From the NCBI RefSeq assembly GCF_010183535.1, contig NC_071329.1:11656001-11720000 (forward strand): a DNA stretch of 64,000 nt, written 5' to 3'. The notes beneath the pieces are model-generated. The model was given only the letters and a program-made list of their open reading frames with translations. It was not told where the DNA came from and ran no database searches. Of this stretch, positions 1 through 11,915 are shown one piece after another. This stretch comes from Caenorhabditis remanei. Taxonomy: Eukaryota > Nematoda > Chromadorea > Rhabditida > Rhabditidae. The position numbers were made by a program, and so were the translations under genes. The stretch's first letter is position 1; each line of letters begins with the position of its first letter.

Positions 1-3000
1 AATAATTGTGTTTGAAAGAGAATAAACCGACCTCTCTTACACTTGAAACTAATCTCAATAAAAGAGTGAAAGTCAACTTTTGGAGCTCTGAAGAAGGGAA
101 ACCAATTAGGTTCTGGCCAAATTCCACGGATTTCCGTTTCTTGAGCGCCTCTCGAGTGCAATTCGAGATGGTCCTTTCATTTGTCTCCGTCTCTTCGTCT
201 AACACTATCTTCCACCGGTAAAACGATACGAAATGCACGTCGAAGAAGAAGAAAAGAAGGAGAAGAAGAAGAAGTGGAAGAAGCTTCTCCTGGACCTTCG
301 CGCACTTTTCCGCCGTAACAATTGGTGATGGAGTTGTTGCGGAAAGATGATGAAGAAAATAGAAAACACGAAGGGTCCACTTCTCAAAACAAATTCAATT
401 TTGTTGCACTTTTCTACTTCGTTTTCCTCATTCTTCTGGTCCTTCCTTGCTCACCTTTTTTCCACTTATTCACTTTAAAAGTTTCCCAAAAAGAGAGAGG
501 AAGAGAAGCGGAAAGGCTCGCTAAAGTGACCTTGTCGATCCGTCATAATTACGAAAAAGCGGGGAAACGAAAAGGGGAAAAATGAAGAAGAGTGAGGGTG
601 GAAGAAGGACGGATATCAAATATGGAAATTGGCAGCCACTTTGACAGGAAATGACTGACGAGCAACGGCTAATTTTCCGACAAGGTGGTCATTTTTGGGG
701 AAGAATTCGTTTAGCAGAGACACGCTAATTTTTTCGAAAATTGACAACTTGTGAGAAAGAAGAAAGAAGATTCGGGGGACCATAACCTGCTAATTATCGT
801 GAAAAGAACTCTCAAGAAAACCACCGAAATAAGTGCTCTGGTGAAAGGTACTGCCTGGATTCGTTATAACATTTTTATGTTCGTTCTCATAAAATACGAA
901 ACGGGGAGACATTCTCAATTGAACCGAATAAGAGGGAGCATGAGAGAAGTTTTTGATAAACTCACACAGTTTCTATGACAACGTGGAATATAACGTTTTG
1001 TTGTACTGCAAAAAAGTGAAAAGAATCGACTCGTTCCTCTCATTTTTTCGTTTTCACAAGGGGCACGAAACACACGAATAAACACAAAAAAAAGCGACTA
1101 CCCCGATTATATTGAATTTTGTATTATTGGTGTAGTCATGAGATTGGTGTTGTTGAAAGAAGAGAAACTATAGAGAATGCGTGTCACGGAAAAATCAACT
1201 GGACACTTTGGGCCCTCCGGAAGAGAAAAAGGCTCATTTTTCACACTCGATTGTATAGAAAGGAGGTCTCCCATGGGGGAGATGGACAAACCAACTCGAA
1301 AAGACCGACCTTTTTGACAAATTGGGATAATTTATTGGGATGGCACGAAGAAGGTTTTGGTAGAGAGAAAAAAGAAGTTAGAGGGAAAGAGCACCAAGTT
1401 TTTGGTTGGAAAAATGAGCAGAAGGAAGCAGAATGTTATGGCTTTTTGGTTGATTGTGGTGAACGAAAGAGCTTGAAGAAAGAGGTAGAAGAATGAATGG
1501 AAAGGGAAGGCGAAAGCTTTTTCACTTTTCCAAAAATACTTTCTGTTGGAAGAAAACAATGGAACTTGAATGAATGTGAATTCTTATGGAGAAATGATGT
1601 GGACTACTGTAGTCAGACTGGCAGGTTTATTGTGCGAAAACTGTGCTGAATTCTCGAAACAGAGATTGCGGTTGAAGCAACTTTCCAATTAATTAAGATT
1701 TCTGAAATTCAAGTAAACTGAATCTTTTAATGTTTCCTCGTGTTTTTTTCTGAGAAGATACTTGAACATTCTTTTGCGATATTTCTTCTGCAGATCATAA
1801 AACAATCGGTTATCATGAGATCGAGAACAATTGGAAAACGATTTTTTTGTTTTTCAATTTTTTCTTTTTCGTGGGAAACTTACTGTTTTTGCAAGCTCTG
1901 AGTCATTCGTCTTGATTAAATTTTAAACTAAAGAAGGACGTTCAAAGCTCTTTTTTATACCTCATTTTGGTTTCACTGGTTTTTCGTATCCTTACCAAGA
2001 TGCTTTCCAGCATTTATTTCAGGGAAACAGTTTCTATAATCTTTGTGACAAAACAGAATTTCAAAGAAGATCCTGAAATACATTCCCTTTTTGGTGTTCT
2101 CGTTGTTCACTAATTTTTATTTTCCCAAATTCGCTGAAACAAGAAATACTCTCAATAACATCACTTTTCTCTCAAACTGCTCAAAGATCGGTACCATTTT
2201 TCTCTAAATATTTACCTTTCTGAGAGCGAACACATCAACCATCGACCTACCTCAACATTCAGTTATATTTTAACCATTACATCGTTATCAATTTCATACT
2301 TCTCCTAGAAACTTCTTTGCCTTAACAGGCTGATAAGAGTTTCCAACATTCAGTTATATTTTAACCATTACATCGTTATCAATTTCATACTTCTCCTAGA
2401 AACTTCTTTGCCTTAACAGGCTGATAAGAGTTTCCACGAAATTCTCCGAAACTCATCGTTTTCCTCTCCGAATAAATTCTAATCGACTAGATAAGCTGGC
2501 CATATTTTCACTCTCTACATTACACACTCTTTCCACATTTCCCTACGTTCCCTCGCTGTCGGATACTAACGTCTTCAGTCGTTTTTCTCACAATTCCCCC
2601 TTTCATTTCCTCTTGTTTTCAGTATATTTGCCGATATTCACAATATCAACTAATAATATGAATTTATAGAAAAAGTATTATAGTTTTTATTAATGAACTT
2701 TTTTCTTGAGTTAGACATGCCCGAATATCTTTTTTGCCCGAAATTCAGATGACCTGCTTCATTTTCTCATCAGAGCGCGTTTTCACACTCAACAGTGGAC
2801 CTTTTTTCCGGAATTCCGAACGCATTTTGGAGGCAGCGGATGCAGCCGTATTTCTTCGTCTTTCTCCAAAAGAGTTTTTTTTTTAAATTTCGCTACGAGA
2901 AATTAGATTTTCGCATCGCGAATAATCATTTGAACTTCGTCGTCAGCTCATTTTGTACTTCTCTATGATTAGAATAGCCCTTGGCGCTCCGTGAGCTTGC

Positions 3001-3784
3001 GATTTGACATAATCTATTCGTTGGATTTGGAAAATTTTCACCGAATAAACTGACCAAGACTGAAATCAAACCATTATTTATTGGTCAGTTTCATTTTAAA
3101 AATTTTTACGTGAAGCGCACCCACCCTTATCACTATCGCCGTCTCTCATTCGCTTCTTCGACATTGACCTCTCTTTTAGACGTTTATCACTGCCGACTGA
3201 TGATAACTCGTCGTCTACTCGCTCCATTTAGATTGTCATTGCTAATTAACATAGTACTATTTTCCCTAGAATTTCAATTTTCAATCGATCTTTTCCTTCC
3301 TAGTCGTTCACGACTCATTGCAAAGATCAAACCACCGTCTTTGCGTCTGCTCCTCTCATTTCTTTGTTGACGATTTTTTCGTTGTCTAAATCATTCAATA
3401 TTATTGAAAGGAAAAAGATCTCTCACATCCTGGCCGATCACAAGCACCGCCCATAACATTTTCTACAGCTTTCGATTCGATCGAACCCCATCATTAGTCA
3501 TTCATATGCCGTTTGCCAGTGATGCAACCTCCATCTGTTACCCTCGTACCAGTAGACATTTCTGTGAGAAATCAGCCGGCCAATATTTATTTCATAACAA
3601 CAGCATCCATCGTGACCCACTCTGTTCACCTCGTGTCTCCCATTTTCTCTCTTTTCCTCATCCTGACAGAGGCACTGAGTTTGACTTATTGTTTATTTAC
3701 AAGAACTTCTCCCTAATTTCTATCTCCTTTCCGCAGTTGTGTTTACTTTTTTTGATTAACTCTTTTTCAAATTTATAATTTCAG
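1..3784. other. Non-coding 5' flank
   Basis: I see no convincing exon on either strand in this stretch. Open frames are short and lack matching splice signals or family resemblance. The DNA is AT-rich with pyrimidine tracts on the + strand, especially over the last 700 bases before the transporter gene, as is usual for worm promoters. It contains the 91-bp tandem duplication listed separately. A TTTCAG acceptor ends at 3784, just ahead of the first start codon. It may be a spliced-leader acceptor or the end of a 5' UTR intron. Confidence 0.6.
2253..2436. repeat. Perfect 91-bp tandem duplication
   Basis: The block beginning CAACATTCAGTTATATTTTA at 2253 is repeated without a mismatch from 2344, giving two adjacent copies with a period of 91 bases; identity runs to 2345 and 2436 respectively. 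The unit has no coding signature. Perfect identity suggests a very recent duplication or an assembly artefact. Confidence 0.95.
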
Positions 3785-3789
3785 GTAGA

Positions 3790-5069
3790 ATGGTGGCGTT
3801 CGCTGTCATCATCTCCGTGATGATGGTGATCACTGGATCACTGAACACTATCTGTGCAAAGTGGGCAGACAGCATCAAGGCTGAAGGCGTGCCATTCAAC
3901 CATCCGTTCCTTCAAGCGACGTGTATGTTCTTCGGAGAGTTTCTTTGTCTCGTTGTATTCTTCTTGATCTTCGGATACAAAAGATACGTCTGGAATCGAT
4001 CCAATGTTCAAGGCGAGTTAAATCTATCAGTAATGAAAATATCAATCAATGCATTTTCCAGGAGAAAGCGGCAGTATCACGGAGATAACCACCGAAGAGA
4101 AGCCGATTCTGCCTCCATTCAATCCCTTCCTCTTCTTCCCACCAGCTCTTTGCGATATCCTCGGAACATCTATCATGTATATTGGACTCAATTTGACCAC
4201 CGCTTCAAGTTTCCAAATGCTTCGTGGAGCTGTTATCATCTTCACCGGTCTTCTTTCCGTTGGTATGCTCAACGCACAGATCAAACCATTCAAATGGTTC
4301 GGCATGCTCTTCGTTATGCTCGGACTTGTGATTGTTGGAGTCACTGACATATACTACGATAGCAACCCACTCGACGATAAAAATGCCATCATCACTGGAA
4401 ATCTGCTCATTGTCATGGCTCAGATTATTGTCGCAATTCAAATGGTGTACGAACAAAAGTATCTTACCAAGTACGATGTCCCAGCTCTTTTCGCTGTTGG
4501 ATTGGAGGGACTTTTCGGAATGGTCACTCTTTCCCTTTTGATGGTTCCATTCTATTATATTCATGTGCCAAAGACTTTCTCTACTAACCCAGAAGGAAGA
4601 CTCGAAGATGTATTCTATGCCTGGCAAGAAATCAAGGAAGAACCAACTATCGCTCTCGCTCTCCTCGGAACTGTCATCTCAATTGCTTTCTTCAATTTCG
4701 CCGGAGTTTCCGTCACCAAAGAACTGTCAGCTACAACCAGAATGGTTCTCGATTCGATCCGTACTCTCGTCATCTGGGTTGTTTCTATTCCACTCTTTGG
4801 CGAACAATTCATTGCTATCCAGGTAAACCATTTTTTCAATCATGCTAGTTTCTTTAATTTTTTGTTTTCAGCTCTCTGGATTTGCTATGCTCATTCTCGG
4901 AACTCTCATTTATAACGATGTGCTTATCGGTCCATGGTTCCGCCGCAACATTCTTCCCAACCTCAGCTCTCATGCCAACTGTGCCCGTTGCTGGTTGTGC
5001 ATTTGCGGTGGCGATTCTGAGCTCATCGAGTACGAGCAGGAAGATCAGGAGCACCTCATCGAAGCTTAG
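3790..5069 (+). CDS. SLC35F6-like multi-pass transporter
   Basis: Three exons, 3790-4012, 4062-4822 and 4872-5069, encode 393 residues in one frame. About ten hydrophobic segments are visible. The order of motifs (DILGTSIMYIGLNLTTASSF, then MLRGAVIIFTGLLSVGML, later VTKELSATTRMVLDSIRTL) is that of the SLC35F6 (C2orf18) branch of the drug/metabolite transporter superfamily. Family members are intracellular (lysosomal or mitochondrial) membrane proteins of about 370 residues whose substrate is not settled. A Cys-rich acidic tail (about 45 residues) ends the protein. The first intron only keeps frame if it starts with GC (GCGAGT). The start is the first ATG after a TTTCAG acceptor at 3784. The polyadenylation signal at 5418 is followed within about 120 bases by the next gene, so the two probably form an operon. 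Confidence 0.9.
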
Positions 5070-5417
5070 ATCCACTTTCCGCCTTTTTTTATTTCTTCTT
5101 CCTTCTTGTGTATGTATAGCAGAGAACACGTGGATTTCACATTTTGACTTAACAAAACAACAAACAACATGTGGTGCTTTTATCTTTCATTTTTTGAAGA
5201 TATCTCACTCATATGCTTCCCTCTCCTCGACCCACAATGTTCGTTTTTAATTTATTATTTGCAAAATTTGTCTCATTCATTTTCTCATCGTTTTCATGTT
5301 TATACAAAACCTTACAATGTTCCATTCTGTGATACGAGTCTTTTTCGCTGTCCCATCCATTCAGTAATACCCTTTTCCATGTTGCCTGAACATGTTTGTA
5401 CTCTGTACCCCCGTCGA

Positions 5418-5423
5418 AATAAA
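5418..5423 (+). terminator. Polyadenylation signal of the SLC35F6-like gene
   Basis: A canonical AATAAA lies 349 bases after the stop codon. With cleavage 10-20 bases later, only about 100 bases remain before the acceptor of the next gene. That is the usual intercistronic spacing of Caenorhabditis operons resolved by SL2 trans-splicing. Confidence 0.7.
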
Positions 5424-5540
5424 TATGTGATTAATACCTAAATTTTTCTGCTTGACGCTTCGTGTGAATGTCACTGCGCCCCTCTCGTTTATCTCCTTGG
5501 AAACGGAAAAATAGCAACTTGGATTAGCTCATCGAGTGTA

Positions 5541-5546
5541 TTTCAG
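5541..5546 (+). promoter_or_regulatory. Probable SL2 trans-splice acceptor
   Basis: TTTCAG directly abuts the ATG of the arginyl-tRNA synthetase at 5547, so the mature mRNA would begin with the spliced leader immediately before the start codon. Its position about 100 bases after the upstream polyadenylation site is what SL2 processing expects. This is inferred from spacing only. Confidence 0.6.
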
Positions 5547-7353
5547 ATGAGCGGCGAGGTGTGTGTTCAGACGCTGCAGAGGCTTCGCCGTGTTGGTTCG
5601 TTCAGGAGTCTCGTTGAAAATAAATATAAAGGAGGTTAGTAAAATCAGTGAATACTTCCGGCATTTGAAAATTACAGGTCCAAGTAAAAGAATAGTTGTC
5701 GACTATTCCTCGCCGAATATCGCCAAACAGTTTCATATCGGAAACTTACGGTCCACTTTGATTGGAAGATACGTCGACAAGGTTCTGAAAAATGAAGAGA
5801 AAATAAAGTGAAAAAGGATTTCCAGGTGAATAGAGTGATAGGAAATCAAGTAACTTCCGTCAACTACTTGGGCGACTGGGGAACACAGTTTGCAATGATC
5901 GCTACGTTTTGGCCTCAGATGAAACCATCCGATCAGTATTGGAATTCGCTTTCTGACGTAGAAAAAATAAAACAACTGACTGACTGTTATGTTGTCGCCA
6001 ACAAAAACATGAAAATTGATGAAGAGTTCCGAGCAAAAGTATATGAAACATTTGTTGCAATGGAAAAATCTGTAACTGATGGATCAGAAAACTGTGCAAA
6101 TGACGAGAATATGAAGTTGTGGCAACAAATAAGACAAATATCAAGGCGCCACCTCACAGAATTCTACAATAAATTTGATGTAACATTCGATGAGTGAGTG
6201 CTTGCGCGGAACCGACCACTGAATAATCTAAATTTCAGATGGCTTTGTGAATCGAGTCATATACGAAAAGCACATCAGTATGCTCAAGAACTCGTTGATA
6301 AAGGTTTCACCGAAGATTTAGATGGAAGAACAATTATTCGATTGAGAGAAGGAGATATTGAGAAGAAGAAGCCAGATGGAGTAAATTATGCAATTTTACG
6401 GAAAAGTGATATGTCGAGTCTGTATTTGACAAGAGAAATTGCAGCGATTCTGGAGCGTGATGCCACGTTTCAGGCGGACCGCTATTTATATGTAGTTGAT
6501 CGAGCTCAGAGGCAGCATTTCAATGCATTGAAAGTGATTCTCGATAAATTGGGTCGAGCTGATTTAGCTGAAAAAATCGAGCATGTTCAATATGGAAGAG
6601 TAAGGGGTTTGTCGACTAGAAATGGGAGAACAGAAGCTGTCGGAGAGATTATCGAACGGGGGAGAGAACTTGCTTTACAATTCATGAAATCATCGAAAAC
6701 ATTTTGTATGGATCCAGATGTAGAACAAGATGTAAGCATTTTCTATTCACTTTTTAATTCGAATTGACTTATTTTCAGATCGCAGATGTACTGTCCCTAT
6801 CAACAGTTGTTTTCAATGAATTAAAAAGAGCTCGCAACTCGGAATATGAATTTTCATTTCAAAACGCGTTTGCTCTCAACCAAAACAATGCACTGGCTCT
6901 TCAGGTATCCTATTATTAATATATCTTAAATAAAAGTTTTCGAATTCAGATGAAGCATAGTCGATTGTCTTCAATAGAAGAAAAACATCAACATTTACTG
7001 CCTCTAGTGGATGCCTGCACCAAATTTCCCGATTTTGACACCAATGACGACGTTAAGCGGTTAATGAGACTATTAAATGATCTAGAACATTCTGTTGAGT
7101 TGAGTGCTCAAAAACTAGAAGCTTGCCAATTAACAGTACAACTAATACACGTGGCTGCAGCAGCAGGAAGTGTTCAAAAACAGTTGAGAGTCAAAGGTCA
7201 ACCGGACGAGGTTAGAAAACTGAGGAAGCACATTACATGTATGATTTTTCTATTCAGATAGCAGTCCCACGTCTGATGTTGTTCTCCGCAGTTCGGAATG
7301 TTCTTGCTGATGGTCTTCAACTCCTCGGAATCACCCCAGCTCGTTCAATGTGA
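5547..7353 (+). CDS. rars-2: Arginyl-tRNA synthetase, mitochondrial type
   Basis: Seven exons (5547-5634, 5678-5781, 5826-6193, 6239-6731, 6779-6904, 6950-7210, 7258-7353) encode 511 residues. The class I signature is HIGN at residues 49-52, preceded by [16 protein letters not shown]-like loop, GLSTRNGR, lies near residue 310. The C-terminal helical anticodon-binding domain ends in LGITPARSM, close to the canonical ending of ArgRS. The enzyme charges tRNA-Arg with arginine. It lacks the N-terminal Add-1 domain of cytosolic enzymes. The first 28 residues are Arg-rich with few acids and could serve as a short mitochondrial presequence. I infer the mitochondrial paralogue from this and from resemblance to C. 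elegans rars-2. Introns 2 and 3 are 44-45 nt. It is probably the second cistron of an operon with the upstream transporter. Confidence 0.9.
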
Positions 7354-7597
7354 TGGTACGACCTAGAAAGGAGTCCGAAGCGTGCTTTTCCCCATCAATC
7401 ACTTCGCCTTTCTAGGATATCAATGTTGTGATGATTGTATTGTCGCTCAATTTTCATGGGTTTTAGATTCAGATTTTTATAGTTTAGTTGTTTCATAATA
7501 ATATTTAGGATTTCAATCTGTAAAACAAACCAATTCTTTCTTGTATTCTTTCTAGTCCAGATCTCTATTGAATTTTTTCCAGTGTTTTTCTGAACCC

Positions 7598-7603
7598 AAT
7601 AAA
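7598..7603 (+). terminator. Polyadenylation signal of rars-2
   Basis: A canonical AATAAA lies 245 bases after the rars-2 stop codon, in the expected range for a worm 3' UTR. Confidence 0.6.
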
Positions 7604-10600
7604 CGATCCCGGTCACAAGGCAAGCAACTCTCTAAAGTATATCCCATCTGTCCCAGATTTTGTCCTTCTCTCTGACTGACAAAAAAGAATTGTGCAATTT
7701 TCTTGGCTCTCTTCTAGAGCATCCAACTTTTCTTACTCTGGCTCGGCGCCTTCCTCGTCGCCATCTTCTTCTTCATTTTGGGAGACAACACACCTCGTCG
7801 TCCGCAACCACATCTTCTTCTTCTCATTCTTCTTCTCCTTCACTTCGCTCCCAATTGTTTTATCCTCCCCTCGTGAGCACATACACACGCACACATATAA
7901 CATCTCCTATCTTCTCTTCTCTTCTGGTAGGCCATCGTTGTCGACGACACCGGAGATCTCCAAACTTTCGACTCATTCTCTCCTTCTGTCTACTCAGACA
8001 GAGAGTGCACAACCACTTCGCGTTTCCTTCAAAATATCGGTAGTTGGGTCGTGAGATTTTTGTTTCGGAAAAGAAGAAGAAAAGAAGAGAAAGAACAAGG
8101 ATCGGCAGCTCAAAAACCAACTTGTTCGCCTAGATTATTCTATTGGCATAAGTGATACATGTTTCCACTTATTGCACCCCCCCCCCCCTTTCCTCCTTTT
8201 TACCAGAATATTTTCACTTGGCCCATGAAATTGACTTATCCTGGACCCATAAGCTTCATCGAAAATTTTTTGGTTTCAAAATTATAGAAGTTTTCATTAT
8301 GTTAACTTTGTGATGTGGCAAGAAACATAATTTCTTGAAAAATCTGTAGCTTTATAGTTTTTCTGGAGAACACTAGATGAAAACTTATCATTTGGGCTAG
8401 ATAGGTCATAAAAATGACGAAAAACATTGTTTCACTTGAAATTACCTATTTTGATAACAGGTTGCACCAACTTGCTATTTAATTACGAACTCAGATCTTC
8501 TTTTCAGTAGTTGACATCTTTTTTTGCACGGTCATTCTACTGAGAGATGTGAAAACTGAAACGGTCTTACAGTGAGTAATTTATGTTTTTAAAAGTGTGA
8601 TGATATTAGGTTATTTCCCTTTGATTTGGTTTGGTCAAATTTGGTACACCAGAACGAACTGGTACTGTATGTTCCACCCTGTACGTTTGTAACAATTGAA
8701 TTCTGAAAAACTCTCAACGTTTCGCCGTTCTCATTTCAAACAGGTCCCTTGTCTATAAGTCAACACTCGTAGTCTTAATCCCTTCTTCCATTCTACAAAG
8801 ACACGTGTGCCTCTCCATTTTTGAACATCGGAATACACAGATTCATCACTGTCAATCAGAAGATTTTTTCATTTCCATCCGTGACAGAAGCGATGAATTT
8901 AGATTTCCATATATTTCTCCTCTCGGTTTTTTTCCCACAACTCATATAAAATATTCAGGATTCTTCTGATTCAAAGATGCTTCTCACTTCCCGCTTATCC
9001 AACCAATTTGTCTTTTTTCTTCTTCATACACACCAATGTTTCTTTTTTCTTCAACTCCTCTTCTCAGAACATCGATGTTCCTATGTCATTTGTCTTTTAT
9101 CGTTTCTTTTCATTATTCTTTAGTCTACATTGGCCAAATTTATGTTCAAGTGATCAGCTAATGATCTCTAATATTGTCTTTGAGAAAAGGGGAATTGGAG
9201 CAAGGAGCAGTTGAAAAATGGCTTGTATGAATTGAAAATTGTTTGTTTTTTCTTAGTTTTACGACGACTTCTCCGCTGTTTTGCTTTTTTTGTATTCTTC
9301 TTTTCGACTTTTCGTTCGTTTCGAATACCCTTTGACAGAGTGGCTCACTAACAACATTCTTTTCTTCTTGTGAGGTTCCGAAAGTAACATTTTTACGATG
9401 CTTCATATTTTACTTTTCTCATTTTCAGTCGTTTTCGTCAAGTTTTTGAAACCCAGGCCTTCTCTTATTCGGGTTTTGGCGATTCTTTAACTGTTTGATT
9501 TTCGAATTTTTCTGTGGTTCATAAAGAATTTGAAGAAGAATTGTTTCAAGAAATAGTAGCTATTAACTTTTCATATCATTTTTACTGTCGTCTTAACAAG
9601 AATTCTAGAGCTTGAGTTTGCCACAAGTTTCAAGATGACATAATTTTGTATTTCGAAACTATACCTCGGAAATAATCAGCAATGAAATGATACTTTCAGC
9701 TGATTTCATTACACCCAATATCCAAAAAATGTTCCAGATTTTTTTGTGAAAATGCACTGTCTCTCCCCCCAACTATTCGAACTTTTCCCAAGCCACGAAT
9801 CCCTTGTGACCGGGAAAAAGGGATCAAGAACCATTAGAATCATGGTGTGATTAATGAGTTGCTTCTAGATTATAAATTATAAATTTTCCCTTTTTCTTCT
9901 TCTCAATTTCAAATCTTTGTCCCCTTAAAGAAAAAATTCGATCAATTTGTTTATTGTATCGCTGTGCTAAATACTCCAATAACAGATATTTTTGAATAGA
10001 GACATAGAGAAACGGAAGTTGAAGGAAAAGCGTTCCCGGCCCTTTTTCTTTTTTCTCCTTTCGAAGGAGAGGACCATCATGGACACATACACACCAAAGA
10101 GGACAAGATTTACTACTTTTTTAGTGGGAATGTGAGTTAGAGAGAGATGGCTAACCATTCTTCACTTTATTAGGTGGAATCTCTCCGATGGACTCCTCTT
10201 TTCCGAAAGAAAAAGATTCTTTCCGATTATCTTGCATCTTGCTCTTCTGCTCTTTTCCCACTAACTTCGTGCTTTGATCTGGAGTTTGGTAATTTGATCC
10301 GTTTTATATTTATTTATTGAACTTTTTGGAACATGACTGAAAAATAGTTACTGTAAAAAATTGGTCAATAGGAAATAGTTGACTTATCGAATTCCGATAT
10401 GGTATGTCTATTCTTTCTACTTTTTCTTGCTACAGTAATCCAAACTCCTTCTTTGAATACAGGCCGAACTCAAGAAATCCCGGCTGAACTCTCATTTTCT
10501 AAAGGATTTTCAATCAAGAAAGTTATTGTGTTTTCCCTTTCGAAACAGCCCAATCACAAAGCTATTTTAAGTTCCCAGTCAAATCCTTTTCCTAGTTCAC

Positions 10601-11867
10601 AATTACAAGTACTGTCAATTGAAACAATGAAATCATACTTTCCCAGATTTCAGCTGGGTTCAATTACTAAATCTGAAAATACAAAGTAGACACAAACACA
10701 AAATAAAGACGATAAGATTGTTGAAATCTGATACCTTTTAGCAGGTAAGACAACCCTTAACTAACTCATTCTTCGTTCATTCTTTTATTTTTGGTCTCTA
10801 ACATTCATTTTTTCCGTCTCGCAGTGCTCAAAAGTGACGTGAGATCAACCATTTTATTGCCAATTTTAGATTCAATCGGAGGCGGGAGAAGAGGAATGAA
10901 ATGCATCTTTCTTTTCGTTTTTTGGCAATAAGTATCTTTCCAAAGTGATGACTCCATGAAGAAAAACGGCGATTGAGACCAAATCAAGATACTTTGATTT
11001 CGGAATTTCTAGTTTCTGCAAAAAGTTTTCAATCCTAAATCTTGAAAAATGTGAGAGAATTTTGAAACATGAGTAGGTTTTCTAACAAAAAGCTTTGCAA
11101 AACTTTTCGTTTTCCGGGTTATAGGTCAGATCAAACGTTGAAAGCCAGCTGCCACGTCACAGCATATCAGTCCGTTGCAGTCCGGCGTGAAACCTCCGTT
11201 TGACATGAAACATGAAAATGATCTATTGCCACGTCATGTTTTGAAATATTGACCTCTTCTGAGTAGTCTCTTTTTCTCTTTTATATTCTCAGTTTCCTTG
11301 TTTTTATCCTTTGGTTTTAGAGGGTGCCCATCATCTGACACATGTCTGTTTTTAATTGATTTTCATCGCAGATCAAGTCGTTTTTGTGGCGGAGCTTGAA
11401 GCGGGGAGAAGGGTGAGAAAAACGAAGACAATTGTCATATAAAACCGAGTGTTAATTGCATTTATCTCGACTTTTTATCAGTTCTATTTCAATTGAATCT
11501 TGATCTACCATATATTTTCCAGCTCTTTAGATCAATAGTTCTCATTTTTCATGACATTTCTAAGCTTCACAGTTGTCCTGTCTCATAGTCTCTGAATTTC
11601 CTTTTTCAAAAAAACCGGCATCATGACTAAATCTTAAAATGAGTTTTCTCCGGACCACTTTTTTTCATGCCCTACGATATAAAATATATGTTCTTCATAC
11701 AACTTTTCGTCTTCTCCGAAACTTGTTTATATACTTTTTTCCCTCAAAACCACAAAATTTCATCGTCACTTTCAGTCAATCCAATAACACAATCAGTGTC
11801 ACGTTTTGGTTGGAAACTGAACAGATGCATATGTTTTTTCTGGTCTTCCAACCTCTCCCATTTTCAG
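7604..11867. other. Non-coding region upstream of the SLC4A11-like gene
   Basis: No supported exon was found. The 7660-8060 part is strongly pyrimidine-rich on the + strand, so three overlapping frames stay open there without meaning; it could contain the distal promoter or a non-coding first exon of the following gene. A run of 12 C residues lies at 8177-8188. The remainder is AT-rich with scattered T-tracts. I could not pick out a core promoter. Confidence 0.5.
8177..8188 (+). repeat. Homopolymeric (C)12 tract
   Basis: Twelve consecutive C residues (G on the other strand). Long G tracts are known in C. elegans to need the DOG-1/FANCJ helicase for stable replication, although this one is shorter than the classical unstable class. 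Confidence 0.95.
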
Positions 11868-11915
11868 AACATTCCTCTCTTCCAGCCACCATCATCTCCA
11901 CTTCTTCCATCGTTT

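Noticed and set aside
7660..8120. Overlapping open frames of 120-127 codons on the + strand and 86 on the minus strand
   Set aside because: The DNA is strongly pyrimidine-rich, which removes stop codons; no splice signals or family match.
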